Part shown: positions 45,801 to 57,363 of the stretch, piece after piece
Layout of the letters: every line of letters starts with the position of its first letter
Position numbering within the stretch: position 1 is the stretch's first letter
Origin: Sorghum bicolor
Lineage: Eukaryota; Streptophyta; Magnoliopsida; Poales; Poaceae
DNA: 64,000 bases
NCBI RefSeq assembly: GCF_000003195.3
Contig: NC_012879.2
Location: 28,423,180 to 28,487,179 of the forward strand
Reading direction: 5' to 3'
Program-made: the position numbers and the translations under genes
The notes under the pieces: generated by a model
Databases searched by the model: none
Seen by the model: the letters and a program-made list of their open reading frames with translations, nothing else
What the model was told of the DNA's origin: nothing

Positions 45801-46770
45801 GGTATACCTTGGATACCTCGGTCGCCGGAACGGTCCTCGGGTACTGGCGGTGCCTGCCGAACCCGCGAATTGGTCCTGGATAGTGTAATACGGTGATCTG
45901 TAGCTCACTTGATTAGTGAGTGTGGTTTGTGTGGGGAATACCTCGCCAGCTGGTTAGAAATCGATTCGAATCGTCATCGCTCCTGGATAGTGAGCACTTG
46001 ACATGAGCCCTGTCCTCGTAGTAAGGACTATGGAACACTTGGGTTATAATGAAACGGGTTTATGACTGCTGTGATGAGGTACTATTATAGTCTCATACTT
46101 GCTTGTAATAGCATAGGAGCAAACCTAGGTAATAGATAATGATACTTTCAACTTAAGCAGATTTAAAGAAGAAAAGATTTATGTAGGTTGGGTAATAAAA
46201 CCTTGCGGTCTTTGCAAAATGGTTGTCAGCTACCCCACTAAATAGCCTTTATGATCCTTGATGAGTCTTTATTTTAAGTTTATGACGGGTAAGTCTAGCT
46301 GAGTACCTTCTTGTACTCAGGGTTCTATTCCCATGTTGTTTTGCAGATGGTCAAATGTACTATGGTTATTGCATCCTCTGTCTGTACCCAGCTATGGGTG
46401 ATGACTAGACCAAGGGCGATGGTCACTCCGTCTCTTCTTTTGCTTTTGTGGGAATGACCGAACTATGGCACTGTATCAGACTTATCGTGTGTGTTGTAAT
46501 TTCAAACTATGAAGCTTCCGCTACTTGAAGAACTTGGTTTGTAACAACTTTAAGCACTCCGATGTATTTTATGAATGTTGTAATCTGGATGTGCTTGTGG
46601 ATGGCGACCGCTAAACTTATTACGATCTTGGCTGTATATGTGATGTGTGGTTTGAAATCCTTCGAGATTTCACGGACTACCGGGATTATATGGGCTTAAG
46701 CGTGATAGTTCGACTATGCAAATGGTCACTATTAGGCTTAATCTCTTATAATTTGGTCGGTTCTGTTACA
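42844..46770 (+). repeat. 5' LTR of element B, 3927 bp
   Basis: Begins TGTAACACCCTAGGTGTTAAGCAAGC and ends TTCTGTTACA. GC-rich block about 43330-44180 (same subtype as A), short acidic ORF 45124-45348, hairpin 46299-46320. Confidence 0.95.
45124..45348 (+). CDS. Short acidic ORF in the 5' LTR of element B
   Basis: 74 codons, MHHTGSQENEVGTEEP...FEKGKPRSILSLPIL..., differing from the C copies by a few replacements and a different last segment. Translation is not shown. Confidence 0.35.
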   Translation: MHHTGSQENEVGTEEPEELQEQEPPEAQEPGEELQECPDHRPSTFEKGKPRSILSLPILANLYKVLYLFYCIAY

Positions 46771-46772
46771 GC

Positions 46773-46790
46773 TGGCATCGGAGCAAGGTT
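46773..46790 (+). other. Primer-binding site of element B
   Basis: TGGCATCGGAGCAAGG, 3 bp after the LTR; same divergent initiator tRNA-Met type as in C. Confidence 0.6.
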
Positions 46791-47591
46791 TAGCGAGTTA
46801 CTGTTCATAAGTACGTTCTAAACAAAAGTCTAAACCGGTTTAATGAAAGATTTTAGTAATTAATAAAGATCAAGGTGTTAAACTAAGTTTTGGGAAAATT
46901 ATCTAGTGTGCCATGGTCATATCCTTTATGCCCAGTTAAGGACTCTAAGGTGGCTAGCTAAGTACTGACTTGGGGGTCAATGCATCATATTTTTATTTCG
47001 TCGCTCATACGGCGTGCAATAGTATGAGTGCCATTCATTTGAGTGGTAATGTATGGATCAATTCTTCCTCTACGCGATGGTAAGTGGGAGTTGTGAGAGC
47101 ATGATCGGATACACTGCCGGTCTAGGGAAGTGTTGTCAGGTGCTGTGTCATGCACACATGTTGGTGTGTCTTGGGAACAGTACCGCATGCTGGGAATTCC
47201 GTCCTGAGAGGCGATGCCGTCATTAGGGCGATGATGTGGGTAGTGACACGTCACATGCATGGACGGGTGTCTGTGTATGTGAAGTGTATAGTTTTAAATT
47301 TTGTTATGCACGACCATACTGTGGGTGGGCTGAAATGAGTTTTCTGCAGGTACCCTAACCACGTTCTCGCTTAGAACGCTAGTTACGTTATGGGAGAACG
47401 TTGTGTGCCACCGCGTATACCGCTTAGTGTTAACCTTTGTTTTCTAAGTTTGTGAGATCGTAAGTTCGTGCATGCATCATGTTCATTTCGTATCATTGCT
47501 TACTTTCCCCCTTAATTTAATCTGTCCCAATTCTAAATAAAATAATTAAAGGTAATCCTCGCTCTTACCCACGGTATTCCATTTGCAGCAG
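46791..47591 (+). other. Leader of element B upstream of orf0
   Basis: No convincing gene. Ends CCATTTGCAGCAG before the ATG, as in C. Confidence 0.5.
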
Positions 47592-48624
47592 ATGGCACGC
47601 ACTAGGCTCACAGCTCGCATGTCCACTGGTGGGCGGGCCCCTCGCCGTCCGTTGGCAGCTAGGAGCTCGCGACATAAGAGCAAGTTCCTAGAGGAGTTTG
47701 GGATGCCCACTTTGCTTTGGAGGGTGCTCAGTTCGATGGGGTATCCCGAAGGAAGGGAGCCTCGCTACTATTGGGATAAGGAGCCGCTTGGTGACGAGAC
47801 CCTGGTGGGGATTGAGGCAGTTGTCCCTACCAGTGGAGGAGACCCTGCTTGGGGCGGCTGGGTGTACGAGTCCCGAGGTGTCACGCCTTTCCATGGTGCC
47901 AGCAGGGCAGCTTTCGCAGTTTTGAGGGACCTCATGGAGAGGTTTCCACAGGAGCTGGCCCACGCCTTCGCTGGGGTGTTTCCCCGGGGTGACCCTTACA
48001 CTTCGGTGTGGGATCAGTCCGAGGTGAATGCTCTAGAGAGGAGTGTGGATGAGGACCAGCACAGTGACAGTGCAGCTATGAGTGCCATGTACGCGTTGAT
48101 GAAGACCTATGGAGGCCTGGAGCGTTGTCCGGGTCTCTTCTCACCGTCCAGGATGAGAAGCGTCAGTTGCAGCGTGAGTTTGACTCTGAGGTTGAGAGGC
48201 TACAGGCAGAGTTGGCTCGTGTGACCAGAGAGAGAGAGACCAGGCAGTCCAGAAGAACAGTGAGCTGAGTCAGGGCCTGCTTGCAGTACGGGAGCAGAAG
48301 GACAGGGTGACTACTGCTCATAGGAACTGCGAGCGCATGCTAGTCCATGTGCTTGGACAGAGGAATGAAGCCTGGCACGAGGAGGACACTTTGAGGGCCC
48401 GACAGCTAGAGCTAGAGCAGCAGCTAGCTAATGCCGAGGAGTACAATGAGAACTTGCATGAGGAGATCCACCAGCTGCATAACCAGCTCCACCCTCACCA
48501 CCTACCTGGAGCAGCGGAGCTAGACTCTGAGGACGAGATGGACGCGGATCCCGAGATAGGAGCAGCTGCTAGTGGTGACGAGGATGAGGATGGCTCTGGC
48601 ATGGACAGTGACCACAGCGAGTAG
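47592..48624 (+). pseudogene. orf0 of element B: histone H3-like start kept, frame broken in the middle
   Basis: ATG 47592 reads MARTRLTARMSTGGRAPR then RPLA, again 15 of 21 residues identical to the H3 tail after Met. Here R8 is kept, but the H3 K9 position is Met. The frame is intact to about residue 180. There a 13-nt deletion relative to C (after GGAGCGTTG, at about 48128) shifts it, and it ends at a stop at 48222. One extra AG in a GA run near 48235 does not restore the frame. The coiled-coil and acidic regions survive in another frame (48307-48624). A truncated protein of about 210 aa with the H3-like tail is still possible. Confidence 0.8.
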
Positions 48625-48948
48625 ATGCTAGGGCTCTAGAGCTAATCTTCCCTCTTTTGTGATGTATGTTGCGTGGCATGTCATGTACTTTTGGATCTGG
48701 GCTGTGTAAGACTTTATGAGTTGATGCTGAAAGTCCAGTGTATGTATGCTGGCAAGTTGGATGTACGCGAACCTTGTTGCGTGAATGTTAAGTAATCTGT
48801 TAGTGATGTTGTGCGTGGATAATGAGTTGTTGTGCCTTTGTTTATTGTGTGAATTTATTCCTTCAGTAAATTCAGTATGGCACGATTTTACACATTTTCT
48901 ACCGATTGATGGCAACTCCTAACGATTGCTTATCATTGGCGTATGCAG
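48625..48948 (+). other. Spacer between orf0 and gag of element B
   Basis: Non-coding; matches the spacers of A and C. Confidence 0.5.
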
Positions 48949-51900
48949 ATGGTACAAACACGTGGCGGGGGTAGCAGCAATCCGGGCCTGGAACAGGTAC
49001 ATCCGGAGGTGGGGCTCAACGGATTGAGGACAGAGCACCAACACCGCCACCACCACCACCGCCTCCCCCGTACACTGCGGATGTGTTTTTCGCGCAGTTT
49101 CTGGGAAGCCAACGCAACATGGAACAGATGCAGCGCAACATGGAAGAAGCTTTGCGCAACATAGCTGACAACACCCGTCGTGGAGATAATCAGGGTGGTC
49201 GGGAGGTCAACCAGTACAGTTCGTTCAAGGACTTCATGGATACCAAGCCACCAATCTTTAAGGAGGCCTTGGAACCGCTCGAAGCAGATGAGTGGATCAA
49301 CACTATGGAGCAGAAATTTCGTCTTCTCCGAATGACAGAAGAACTCAAGGCTGAGTATGCGGCACATCAGTTGCAAGGACAAGCTGGGATTTGGTGGTCC
49401 CATCACCGTACCACCTACCCAGAGGGGACACCAATCACTTGGAACCGCTTCACCACCGCTTTCCGGGGAAATTATATTCCTCCTGGTGTGGTTGAAATGA
49501 AGGTTGGGGAGTTCATGAGGCTGTCCCAAGGGACGAAATCTGTGAAAGAGTATCTACATGCCTTCAACAATCTCGCTCGCTATGCCCCTGAGTTTGTGAA
49601 CACGGAGGCCAAGAAGATTGCTAGTTTCCAGAGGGGCTTGAATCCAAAGATGCTGAAGACCATGGGTACAGGGGCCAGGGCTACTTTCAATGCCTATATC
49701 AGTGACTGCCTGACCCAAGAGAACAATAACAACAACTACAGTGCATCCAAGTCACGTAAAAGGGCTTTTGAAGCAGGATCATCCCAGTCCAGGGCACCAG
49801 TGGCAGGGCGACAGTAGTATCGTCCTCCTGCCCCGGGTGCTAGGTTCCGACCACCGCAGAGAAGGAACACCGGGCATCCAACACAGCAGAAGCCGTACAA
49901 GGTGGCGATAGCTCCTGCCAAGCCAAAGGCAATTCAAGCTGCAGCACCTGCCGTCAACAATGCGCCCAAGGGTCCATGTTATAACTGCCACAAGATGGGG
50001 CACTTTGCTAAGGAATGTCCCTATTCCAAGAGGCAGCAGCCAACATATCCAGCTCGTGTGCATCATACCTCGATTGAGGAAATCCCGGAAGGAGAACCGG
50101 TAACAGCTGGTATGTTTTCTGTCAACCAACATCTTGCAGTTGTTTTGTTTGATTCTGGATCGTCGCATTCTTTCATGAGTCAAGCATTTGCACAAAAGCA
50201 TAATCAACCAGTTACAGATCTGGGCTATGGCTACCGCATCAGCTCAGCAGGGGCAGATGTGTTGACCAATAGAGTGGTCCGAGGGGCAACCCTGGAGATA
50301 AGTGGCCGAGTCTTTCGGGTAAATCTAGTGGTCATGCTTGGGTTAGTTTTGGATGTTATCATGGGCATGAAATGGATGAGAGAATGGGATGCGGTCATAG
50401 ATACTGGAAAGAGGATGTTATCTCTCAGAGAACCACAGGGCAGTAACTCTTTTCAAGTACCTCTGCCCCGTCGTCTTGACTTTGCTAGCATCTCCTGTGC
50501 TACGCACGTGGTCCCTTTACCACAGATCCCAGTAGTCTGTGAGTTCCCCGATGTGTTTCCCGAGGAGTTACCAGGACTTCCCCCAGATAGGGAGGTAGAG
50601 TTTGTAATCGAGTTGATACCAGGTACAGCACCAATATCTAGAAGGCCGTACCGGATGCCACCAAACGAACTCGCAGAATTGAAGAAACAACTGAAGGAGT
50701 TATTAGAAAAAGGGTTCATCCGGCCCAGCTCGTCGGAATGGGGTTGTCCAGCGTTGTTTGTGAAAAAGAAGGATCAGTCGTTGCGCATGTGCGTGGACTA
50801 TCGTCCACTCAATGCAGTGACAATCAAAAATAAGTATCCCTTGCCAAGGATTGACATCCTGTTTGATCAATTATCCAAGGCAAGAGTGTTCTCTAAGATA
50901 GATTTGAGATCTGGGTATCACCAAATCAAGATTCGTCCGCAGGATATCCCGAAGACTGCTTTTTCCACCAGATATGGGTTGTACGAGTATCTTGTCATGT
51001 CCTTTGGGTTGACAAATACTCCTGCATACTTTATGTATCTGATGAATTCAGTCTTTATGCCGGAATTGGATAAGTTTGTTGTGGTGTTTATCGATGATAT
51101 TCTGGTATATTCAGAAAATGAGCAAGATCACGCCGAGCATCTGAGAATCGTGCTGACACGGTTACGAGAGCATCAGTTATATGCCAAGTTCAGCAAGTGT
51201 GAGTTCTGGTTAAAGAAAGTTCCTTTCCTCGGGCACATTCTGTCTGAAGAAGGAATTGCTGTGGATCCATCAAAAGTGCAGGAAGTCATGGACTGGAAGG
51301 CACCAACTTCGGTCTCGGAAGTTAGAAGTTTTCTTGGTCTGGCCGGGTATTATCGTCGTTTCATACCTGACTTCTCCAAGATTGCTAAGCCAATGACAAG
51401 TTTGCTACAAAAGGATCATAAGTTCATCTGGACGGAGGGGTGTGAGTTAGCCTTCCGCACCTTGCGAAAGTTGCTAACCACTGCTCCCGTTCTGGCACAA
51501 CCTAATATAGAGAAGCCTTTTGATGTGTTTTGTGACGCATCGAAGAGTGGCCTGGGGTGTGTGTTGATGCAAGATGGCAGGGTGATAGCTTATGCTTCCC
51601 GACAGTTGAGAAAGCATGAAGTCAACTATCCAACGCACGACCTTGAGTTAGCAGCAGTAGTACATGCTTTGAAGATCTGGAGACATTATCTGCTAGGAAA
51701 TAAGTGTCACATTTATACCGATCATAAGAGCTTGAAGTACATCTTCACGCAGTCCGAGCTGAATATGAGGCAACGACGGTGGTTAGAGCTAATCAAGGAC
51801 TATGACCTGGAAGTTCACTATCATCCAGGCAAGGCTAATGTAGTAGCAGATGCTCTAAGTCGTAAACCACACTGTCAAGTGGTTCAACCGTTGTTTGAAG

Positions 51901-53423
51901 ATGGGTTCAATCTTATGCATCCTGAGGTCTTATGTCATATACAACTCAGTTGTTCACTCGAGAGTCAAGTCATTGAAGGTCAGAAAACAGACAAGGGTAT
52001 TCTCCACATCAAAGAGAAGATCAAAGATGACCCAAAGACTCAGTTTCGGGTTGATGAGAAGGGGGTACTGTGGTTCCAACAGCGGTTAGTGGTCCCGAAA
52101 GATCGGGATTTGAAGAATCGCATCATGGATGAAGCCCATCTCTCTAAGCTTTCTATTCATCCTAGCAGCAGCAAAATGTATCAAGATCTAAGGCCCCACT
52201 TTTGGTGGACCAAGATGAAGAAAGAAATAGCAGCTTATGTGGCCCGTTGTGACACGTGTTGCAGAGTTAAGGCCATTCATATGAAACCTGCAGGTCTGTT
52301 GCAATCGTTATCAGTTCCGGAGTGGAAATGGGAAGAGGTCAGTATGGACTTTATCATGGGTTTACCGACAACCATGAAGGGGAAAGACTCGATTTGGGTA
52401 ATCATAGATCGATTGACCAAATCGGCCCATTTCATCCCTGTGAAGACTCGTTACCGACCTCCTGAGTATGCCGATATATATATGGCTGAGATTGTCAAGT
52501 TGCATGGTATTCCCAAGACAATCATATCAGATAGAGGACCGCAGTTCACCGCTCACTTCTGGGAGCGCATGCATAAGAGCTTGGGGACCAGTCTGATAAG
52601 AAGCACGGCGTATCATCCCCAGACTTCAGGTCAAACCGAGAGGCTAAATCAAGTGTTAGAAGACATGCTGAGGGCCTGTGTGCTATCATCCAAGGGATCA
52701 TGGGAGTCGTGGTTACCATTGGCTGAATTCTCCTACAATAATAGTTATCAAGAGAGCATCAAGATGGCCCCGTTTGAAGCTTTGTATGGTCGAAGATGTC
52801 GAACTCCGTTAAACTGGGTTGAACCTGGTGAAAGAAGATACTATGGTATCGACTTTGTGAATGATGCCGAGAAAAAGGTGCAGATTATACAGCAACATAT
52901 GCAAGCAGCGCAATCACGACAGAAGAGTTATGCTGATAAGAGAAGAAGGCCACTTGAATTCAACATAGGTGACTATGTGTACCTCAAGGTTACGCCAATG
53001 AAGAAAATTCAACGTTTCCGAGTTCGAAGCAAGCTTGCACCCAGATATGTGGGACCGTACCAAGTGCTAGAGAGGAAAGGCCCACTGGCCTATAAGATTC
53101 AGTTACCTGAAGAGATGAGCTCGATCTTTCCGGTCTTCCATGTGTCGCAACTACGGAAATGTTTGAAAGTGCCTGAGCAAAGAGTTGAACCTCGAGGGAT
53201 CTAGATAAAAGCAGACCTAGAGTATAAGGAGCAGCCAGTGGGGATTGTGGATACCAAGGAGCGAGTAACCCGAAACAAAGTTGTCAGAACTTATAAAGTG
53301 GTGTGGAGTCATCATGACGATAGGGATGCCACTTGGGAAACAGAGGATTACTTAAAAACAGTTTATCCAAAAATTCACAAGAAATGGTTAGTAACCCAAA
53401 ATCTCGGGACGAGATTTCCCTAA
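48949..53423 (+). pseudogene. gag-pol polyprotein of element B, one frameshift and two stops
   Basis: ATG 48949. A 1-nt deletion near 48990 shifts the first codons; from about 49080 one frame runs to TAA 53421. Gag core 49240-49700; zinc knuckle [14 protein letters not shown] 49977-50018; protease FDSGSSHSF (about 50150); RT 50640-51140 with FIDD (Asp codons at 51093 and 51096); RNase H 51510-51870; integrase zinc-binding region about 52130-52270 and catalytic Asp 52347, Asp 52530, Glu 52638 (D-D-35-E). A chromodomain-like tail (53290-53350, [21 protein letters not shown]) could guide integration to marked chromatin. Stops: TAG 49815 (CAG in C) and TAG 53202 (AAG in C), the latter just before the chromodomain. 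The TAA overlaps the polypurine tract. Confidence 0.92.
53399..53417 (+). other. Hairpin at the end of pol of element B
   Basis: AAATCTCG-GGA-CGAGATTT is a perfect 8-bp stem with a 3-nt loop, within the last pol codons and 3 bp before the polypurine tract. C has one stem mismatch (CAAGATTT). Confidence 0.55.
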
Positions 53424-53435
53424 GGGGGGAAGGGC
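53421..53435 (+). other. Polypurine tract of element B
   Basis: TAAGGGGGGAAGGGC abuts the 3' LTR; its first three bases are the pol stop codon. Confidence 0.85.
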
Positions 53436-56400
53436 TGTAACACCCTAGGTGTTAAGCAAGCACTTAGTCTCATCAAAGTCATGCATAAGCACTCTCATCA
53501 ATCATAAGCATCATGAGCATGTCATTCTTCTAAGAATATGATTTTATGTGCATCATTTCATAAGTTTTAAATATGTTAAAAATGTGGTGCTTGTTTCTAA
53601 AATAGTGAAATATTCAAATTAGGTTGCTTTATGTGTAAGAAGAATTAAGAACATTTTTGTGCAGTTTTTGGAGCTATGGAAATTGAGAAATGGAATTTAT
53701 ACAAAAATATCCAAAAAGAATTTATTTAAAACCTAGAACTGAGTTTTAACTTGTAATTCAAATTCTGTTTGGAATTTGGTCTTGCTTGTTAAAGCAAAGT
53801 GGTAGAGTTTTTGTTTTGGAACAACTTTGTTTTTGGGAGCAAGAGGTGAAAATGATTTTAAATTGGTCCAAATGAATTTAGAAAGAATTTGGAGAAAAGA
53901 AATTTCAAAAAAAAAGGGAAAGGGGGCAGGCGCTGCTGGGCCGACCCGCCTCCCTTCTGGCCCAGCTGGGCAGCGCGGCCCGCTCCCCCTCCCCTCTCTC
54001 CCGCGCGCGCGGCGCCCGCCTTGCTCCACCCGGCGCCGGCCACGTGGCGGCCGTACGCCGGCGTTGGACGCGCCGCGGCCGGCCTCCAACCCCCCCTGGT
54101 CGGGACGCCGGCGCAGGCTCCCAGGCCACTCCCTCCATCCTGTCTCACCCGCGCCCTCCTTCTCCTTCCTCCTCCGCTCGAACCGCGTCGCAGCAGCCGC
54201 TCCTCCGCGCGCCATTGCCGGAGAGAGCTCCGCCGCTCATCGCCGGCCACACCAGAGCCTCAAGCTCGACGCCGAGAGCACCAGGACACTCGCCGTCGCT
54301 AGGGTAAGCTCGTGCGAACGTTCTACCGAGGTGAGAGTCCGTCGAGCGCCATGAATCGCTCGCCGGAGTTACCCCGAGCTCGCCGGAGTACTCCGCCGCG
54401 GCGGATCTAGCGTTTCCCTGCGTCTTTTCGCTCGTTCTCTGTTGCGCTAGGTCGGTAGGAAGGTGAGGAAGCTCGGAGAGGCGTTTGCGCACGCTCTACC
54501 GCGCCGGAGCAGCCTGGCCACGGCGAGCAGCGCCGCCGTGCCGCCATGCATGCTCGCCGGAGGTGTTCCGGCCGTCCTCTGGTCGATCCAAGGGTACCGC
54601 TGGGTGCGTCTTGCTGCGGGGAGCACGTTGGTGCTCACCCCGTGGCCGGAGACCTCACCGCCGGCGAGATCCGCTCGTCGGAGGTGAGCTCCCTCTCGGT
54701 CTCGCTGACTGGTGGGGTCGGGGACCCACTGTCAGTCGCAGGGGTACCCCGGTGGGTGTAGATCTGGGTGAGCGTAGCGTTTTTCGTCGGTTTTCTTGAA
54801 AAAGTGTTTTCCAGAAATTGATTTAAAGTTTGTAAAATCTATATCTTGAGTTCTACAGCTCCAAATTGAATGAAATAAATTTTGGTGTGCTCTATATTTC
54901 CAGATCTACAGTTTGATGTAATTGCATGTCATGTTGGAGCAACTTTTCTGTGTGAATATATTTTATCCATGATTTTGTTAAACTTGGAAAATGCATAGTA
55001 AATGAAATATGGCTCAGAAAAATGTGAAACTTGTTTTGCTGGCTCTGCATGTGTGTTTACTCACTGAGAAAATATTGTTACATATTATTTGGTGTATAAA
55101 TGAATTTATGGTAATTTAAATGCTTGCATGGCAGTGCTTTATGATTTTTAATAATTAAATGGGTCATGCAATAAATCTGGAAAATTTTGTGGGTATTTCT
55201 TATGATATTAGATAAATTGTAAAAATATGAAATCTGTTGTTTGACACTTATATCACAGTAGGGTGATTATACTTGCCTTATTCATTAATCTTGTGATTTT
55301 TGTGGCTCAAAATAAGTAACCAAAAATTATGAAAAATTTACAGTAGACTTTATGATTAACTAGTAGTCTCCTGTAATTTTTCTGGAATTTATTGATGAAC
55401 AAAATTGCATGTGATTTTTAATGGGCTTAGAAATGAATAAAGAAAAATTATGAATGGTTGTGTATGTGGGTTGAATGGACTAAGTTGGGTTTGGTGTATC
55501 TTTGAAGCATCATGTAGGTTGCTTATTTCATTTGAAAAATAATTATAGAAGAGAATGTAATAGATGTTTGATTCAAATGTTTATTCTTGGATGATGTTGA
55601 CTACCTTGTAATAAGCATGACCAAGTGCATTACCTATGCATCATAACATGACTCCTTTGGTACTCCCTCATGTAAGCATCCACTCGGGCATCTCGCACTC
55701 CCCTCATGAGCATGTATGCATCATACAGGCTCGCAGGAGAACGAGGTGGGAACCGAGGAACCCGAGGAGCTTCAGGAGCAGGAACCTCCGGAAGCACAGG
55801 AACCCGGAGAGGAATTGCAGGAGTGTCCGGATCACCGACCCACCACGTTTGAGAAAGGCAAGCCCCGGAGCATTCTAAGTCTCCCTATTCTCGCTAACTT
55901 ATATAAAGTGTTATACCTGTTCTACTGTATTGCATATTAAGTGATAGGAGTTGCCTGATACCGTTGCTGCATATGTACTCCTTGTTATCCCTGCTCGTTT
56001 ATCTACCTTGTCCTATGTAGACAGGCGCGGAGTCTATGCTTAGCTTGCTTGGTCCGGTAGAAGTCAGGTGATGTCCTGTCATCCTGCGAGATATAGGTGG
56101 ATACCTGCTTGTTTAAGCAGTGGTTGCTTGGGGAAAGAAATAACCAAGTGTGGAATGTAATTGGAGACCGGGCAGGGTCTTATGGTGGGTTGACCATGGT
56201 GCCCCTGCCTGTGTCGATTAAGGACCGATCGTTGACGGCCCTCTTGTCATGTTGAACGCATGCCCCACACTTAGCTGGAAGGATAAGTCGTTCCGACCGC
56301 GAAGCCTGAACACTATCCGGGCCGGGAATCGAGCCGCCATGCGCTGTATTGGTGGTGGTTGAGGAGAACGACGAGGGCGCGGCGCGCAACCTTGGTATAC

Positions 56401-57363
56401 CTTGGATACCTCGGTCACCGGAACGGTCCTCGGGTACTGGCGGTGCCTGCCAAACCCGCGAATTGGTCCTGGATAGTGTAATACGGTGATCTGTAGCTCA
56501 CTTGATTAGTGAGTGTGGTTTGTGTGGGGAATACCTCGCCAGCTGGTTAGAAATCGATTCGAATCGCCATCGCTCCTGGATAGTGAGCACTTGACATGAG
56601 CCCTGTCCTCGTAGTAAGGACTATGGAACACTTGGGTTATAATGAAACGGGTTTATGACTGCTGTGATGAGGTACTATCATAGTCTCATACTTGCTTGTA
56701 ATAGCATAGGAGCAAACCTAGGTAATAGATAATGATACTTTCAACTTAAGCAGATTTAAAGAAGAAAAGATTTTTGTAGGTTGGGTAATAAAACCTTGCG
56801 GTCTTTGCAAAATGGTTGTCAGCTACCCCACTAAATAGCCTTTATGATCCTTGATGAGTCTTTATTTTAAGTTTATGACGGGTAAGTCTAGCTGAGTACC
56901 TTCTTGTACTCAGGGTTCTATTCCCATGTTGTTTTGCAGATGGTCAAATGTACTATGGTTATTGCATCCTCTGTCTGTACCCAGCTATGGGTGATGACTA
57001 GACCAAGGGCGATGGTCACTCTGTCTCTTCTTTTGCTTTTGTGGGAATGACCGAACTATGGCACTGTATCAGACTTATCGTGTGTGTTGTAATTTCAAAC
57101 TATGAAGCTTCCGCTACTTGAAGAACTTGGTTTGTAACAACTTTAAGCACTCCGATGTATTTTATGAATGTTGTAATCTGGATGTGCTTGTGGATGGCGA
57201 CCGCTAAACTTATTACGATCTTGGCTGTATATGTGATGTGTGGTTTGAAATCCTTCGAGATTTCACGGACTACCGGGATTATATGGGCTTAAGCGTGATA
57301 GTTCGACTATGCAAATGGTCACTATTAGGCTTAATCTCTTATAATTTGGTCGGTTCTGTTACA
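53436..57363 (+). repeat. 3' LTR of element B, 3928 bp
   Basis: Nearly identical to 42844-46770, with scattered single-base differences (for example GCCCGCCTTGC against GCCCGCCATGC in the GC-rich block). Hairpin 56892-56913. Confidence 0.95.
55716..55940 (+). CDS. Short acidic ORF in the 3' LTR of element B
   Basis: 74 codons, same as the 5' copy except for HRPTTF in place of HRPSTF. Confidence 0.35.
   Translation: MHHTGSQENEVGTEEPEELQEQEPPEAQEPGEELQECPDHRPTTFEKGKPRSILSLPILANLYKVLYLFYCIAY

Larger units (their letters stand above)
42844..57363 (+). mobile_element. Element B: complete chromovirus copy (14,520 bp) inserted in its own relative C
   Basis: LTRs 42844-46770 and 53436-57363 are near-identical by eye. 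Target duplication AGGAT at 42839-42843 and 57364-57368 is perfect. The order is LTR, primer site, orf0, gag-pol, polypurine tract, LTR. It is the youngest insertion of the stack, yet orf0 and gag-pol are broken. Confidence 0.95.

Noticed and set aside
57238..57363. An N-terminal extension of the element C pol starting inside the B LTR
   Set aside because: It is an accidental in-frame read-through across the B/C junction created by the insertion.
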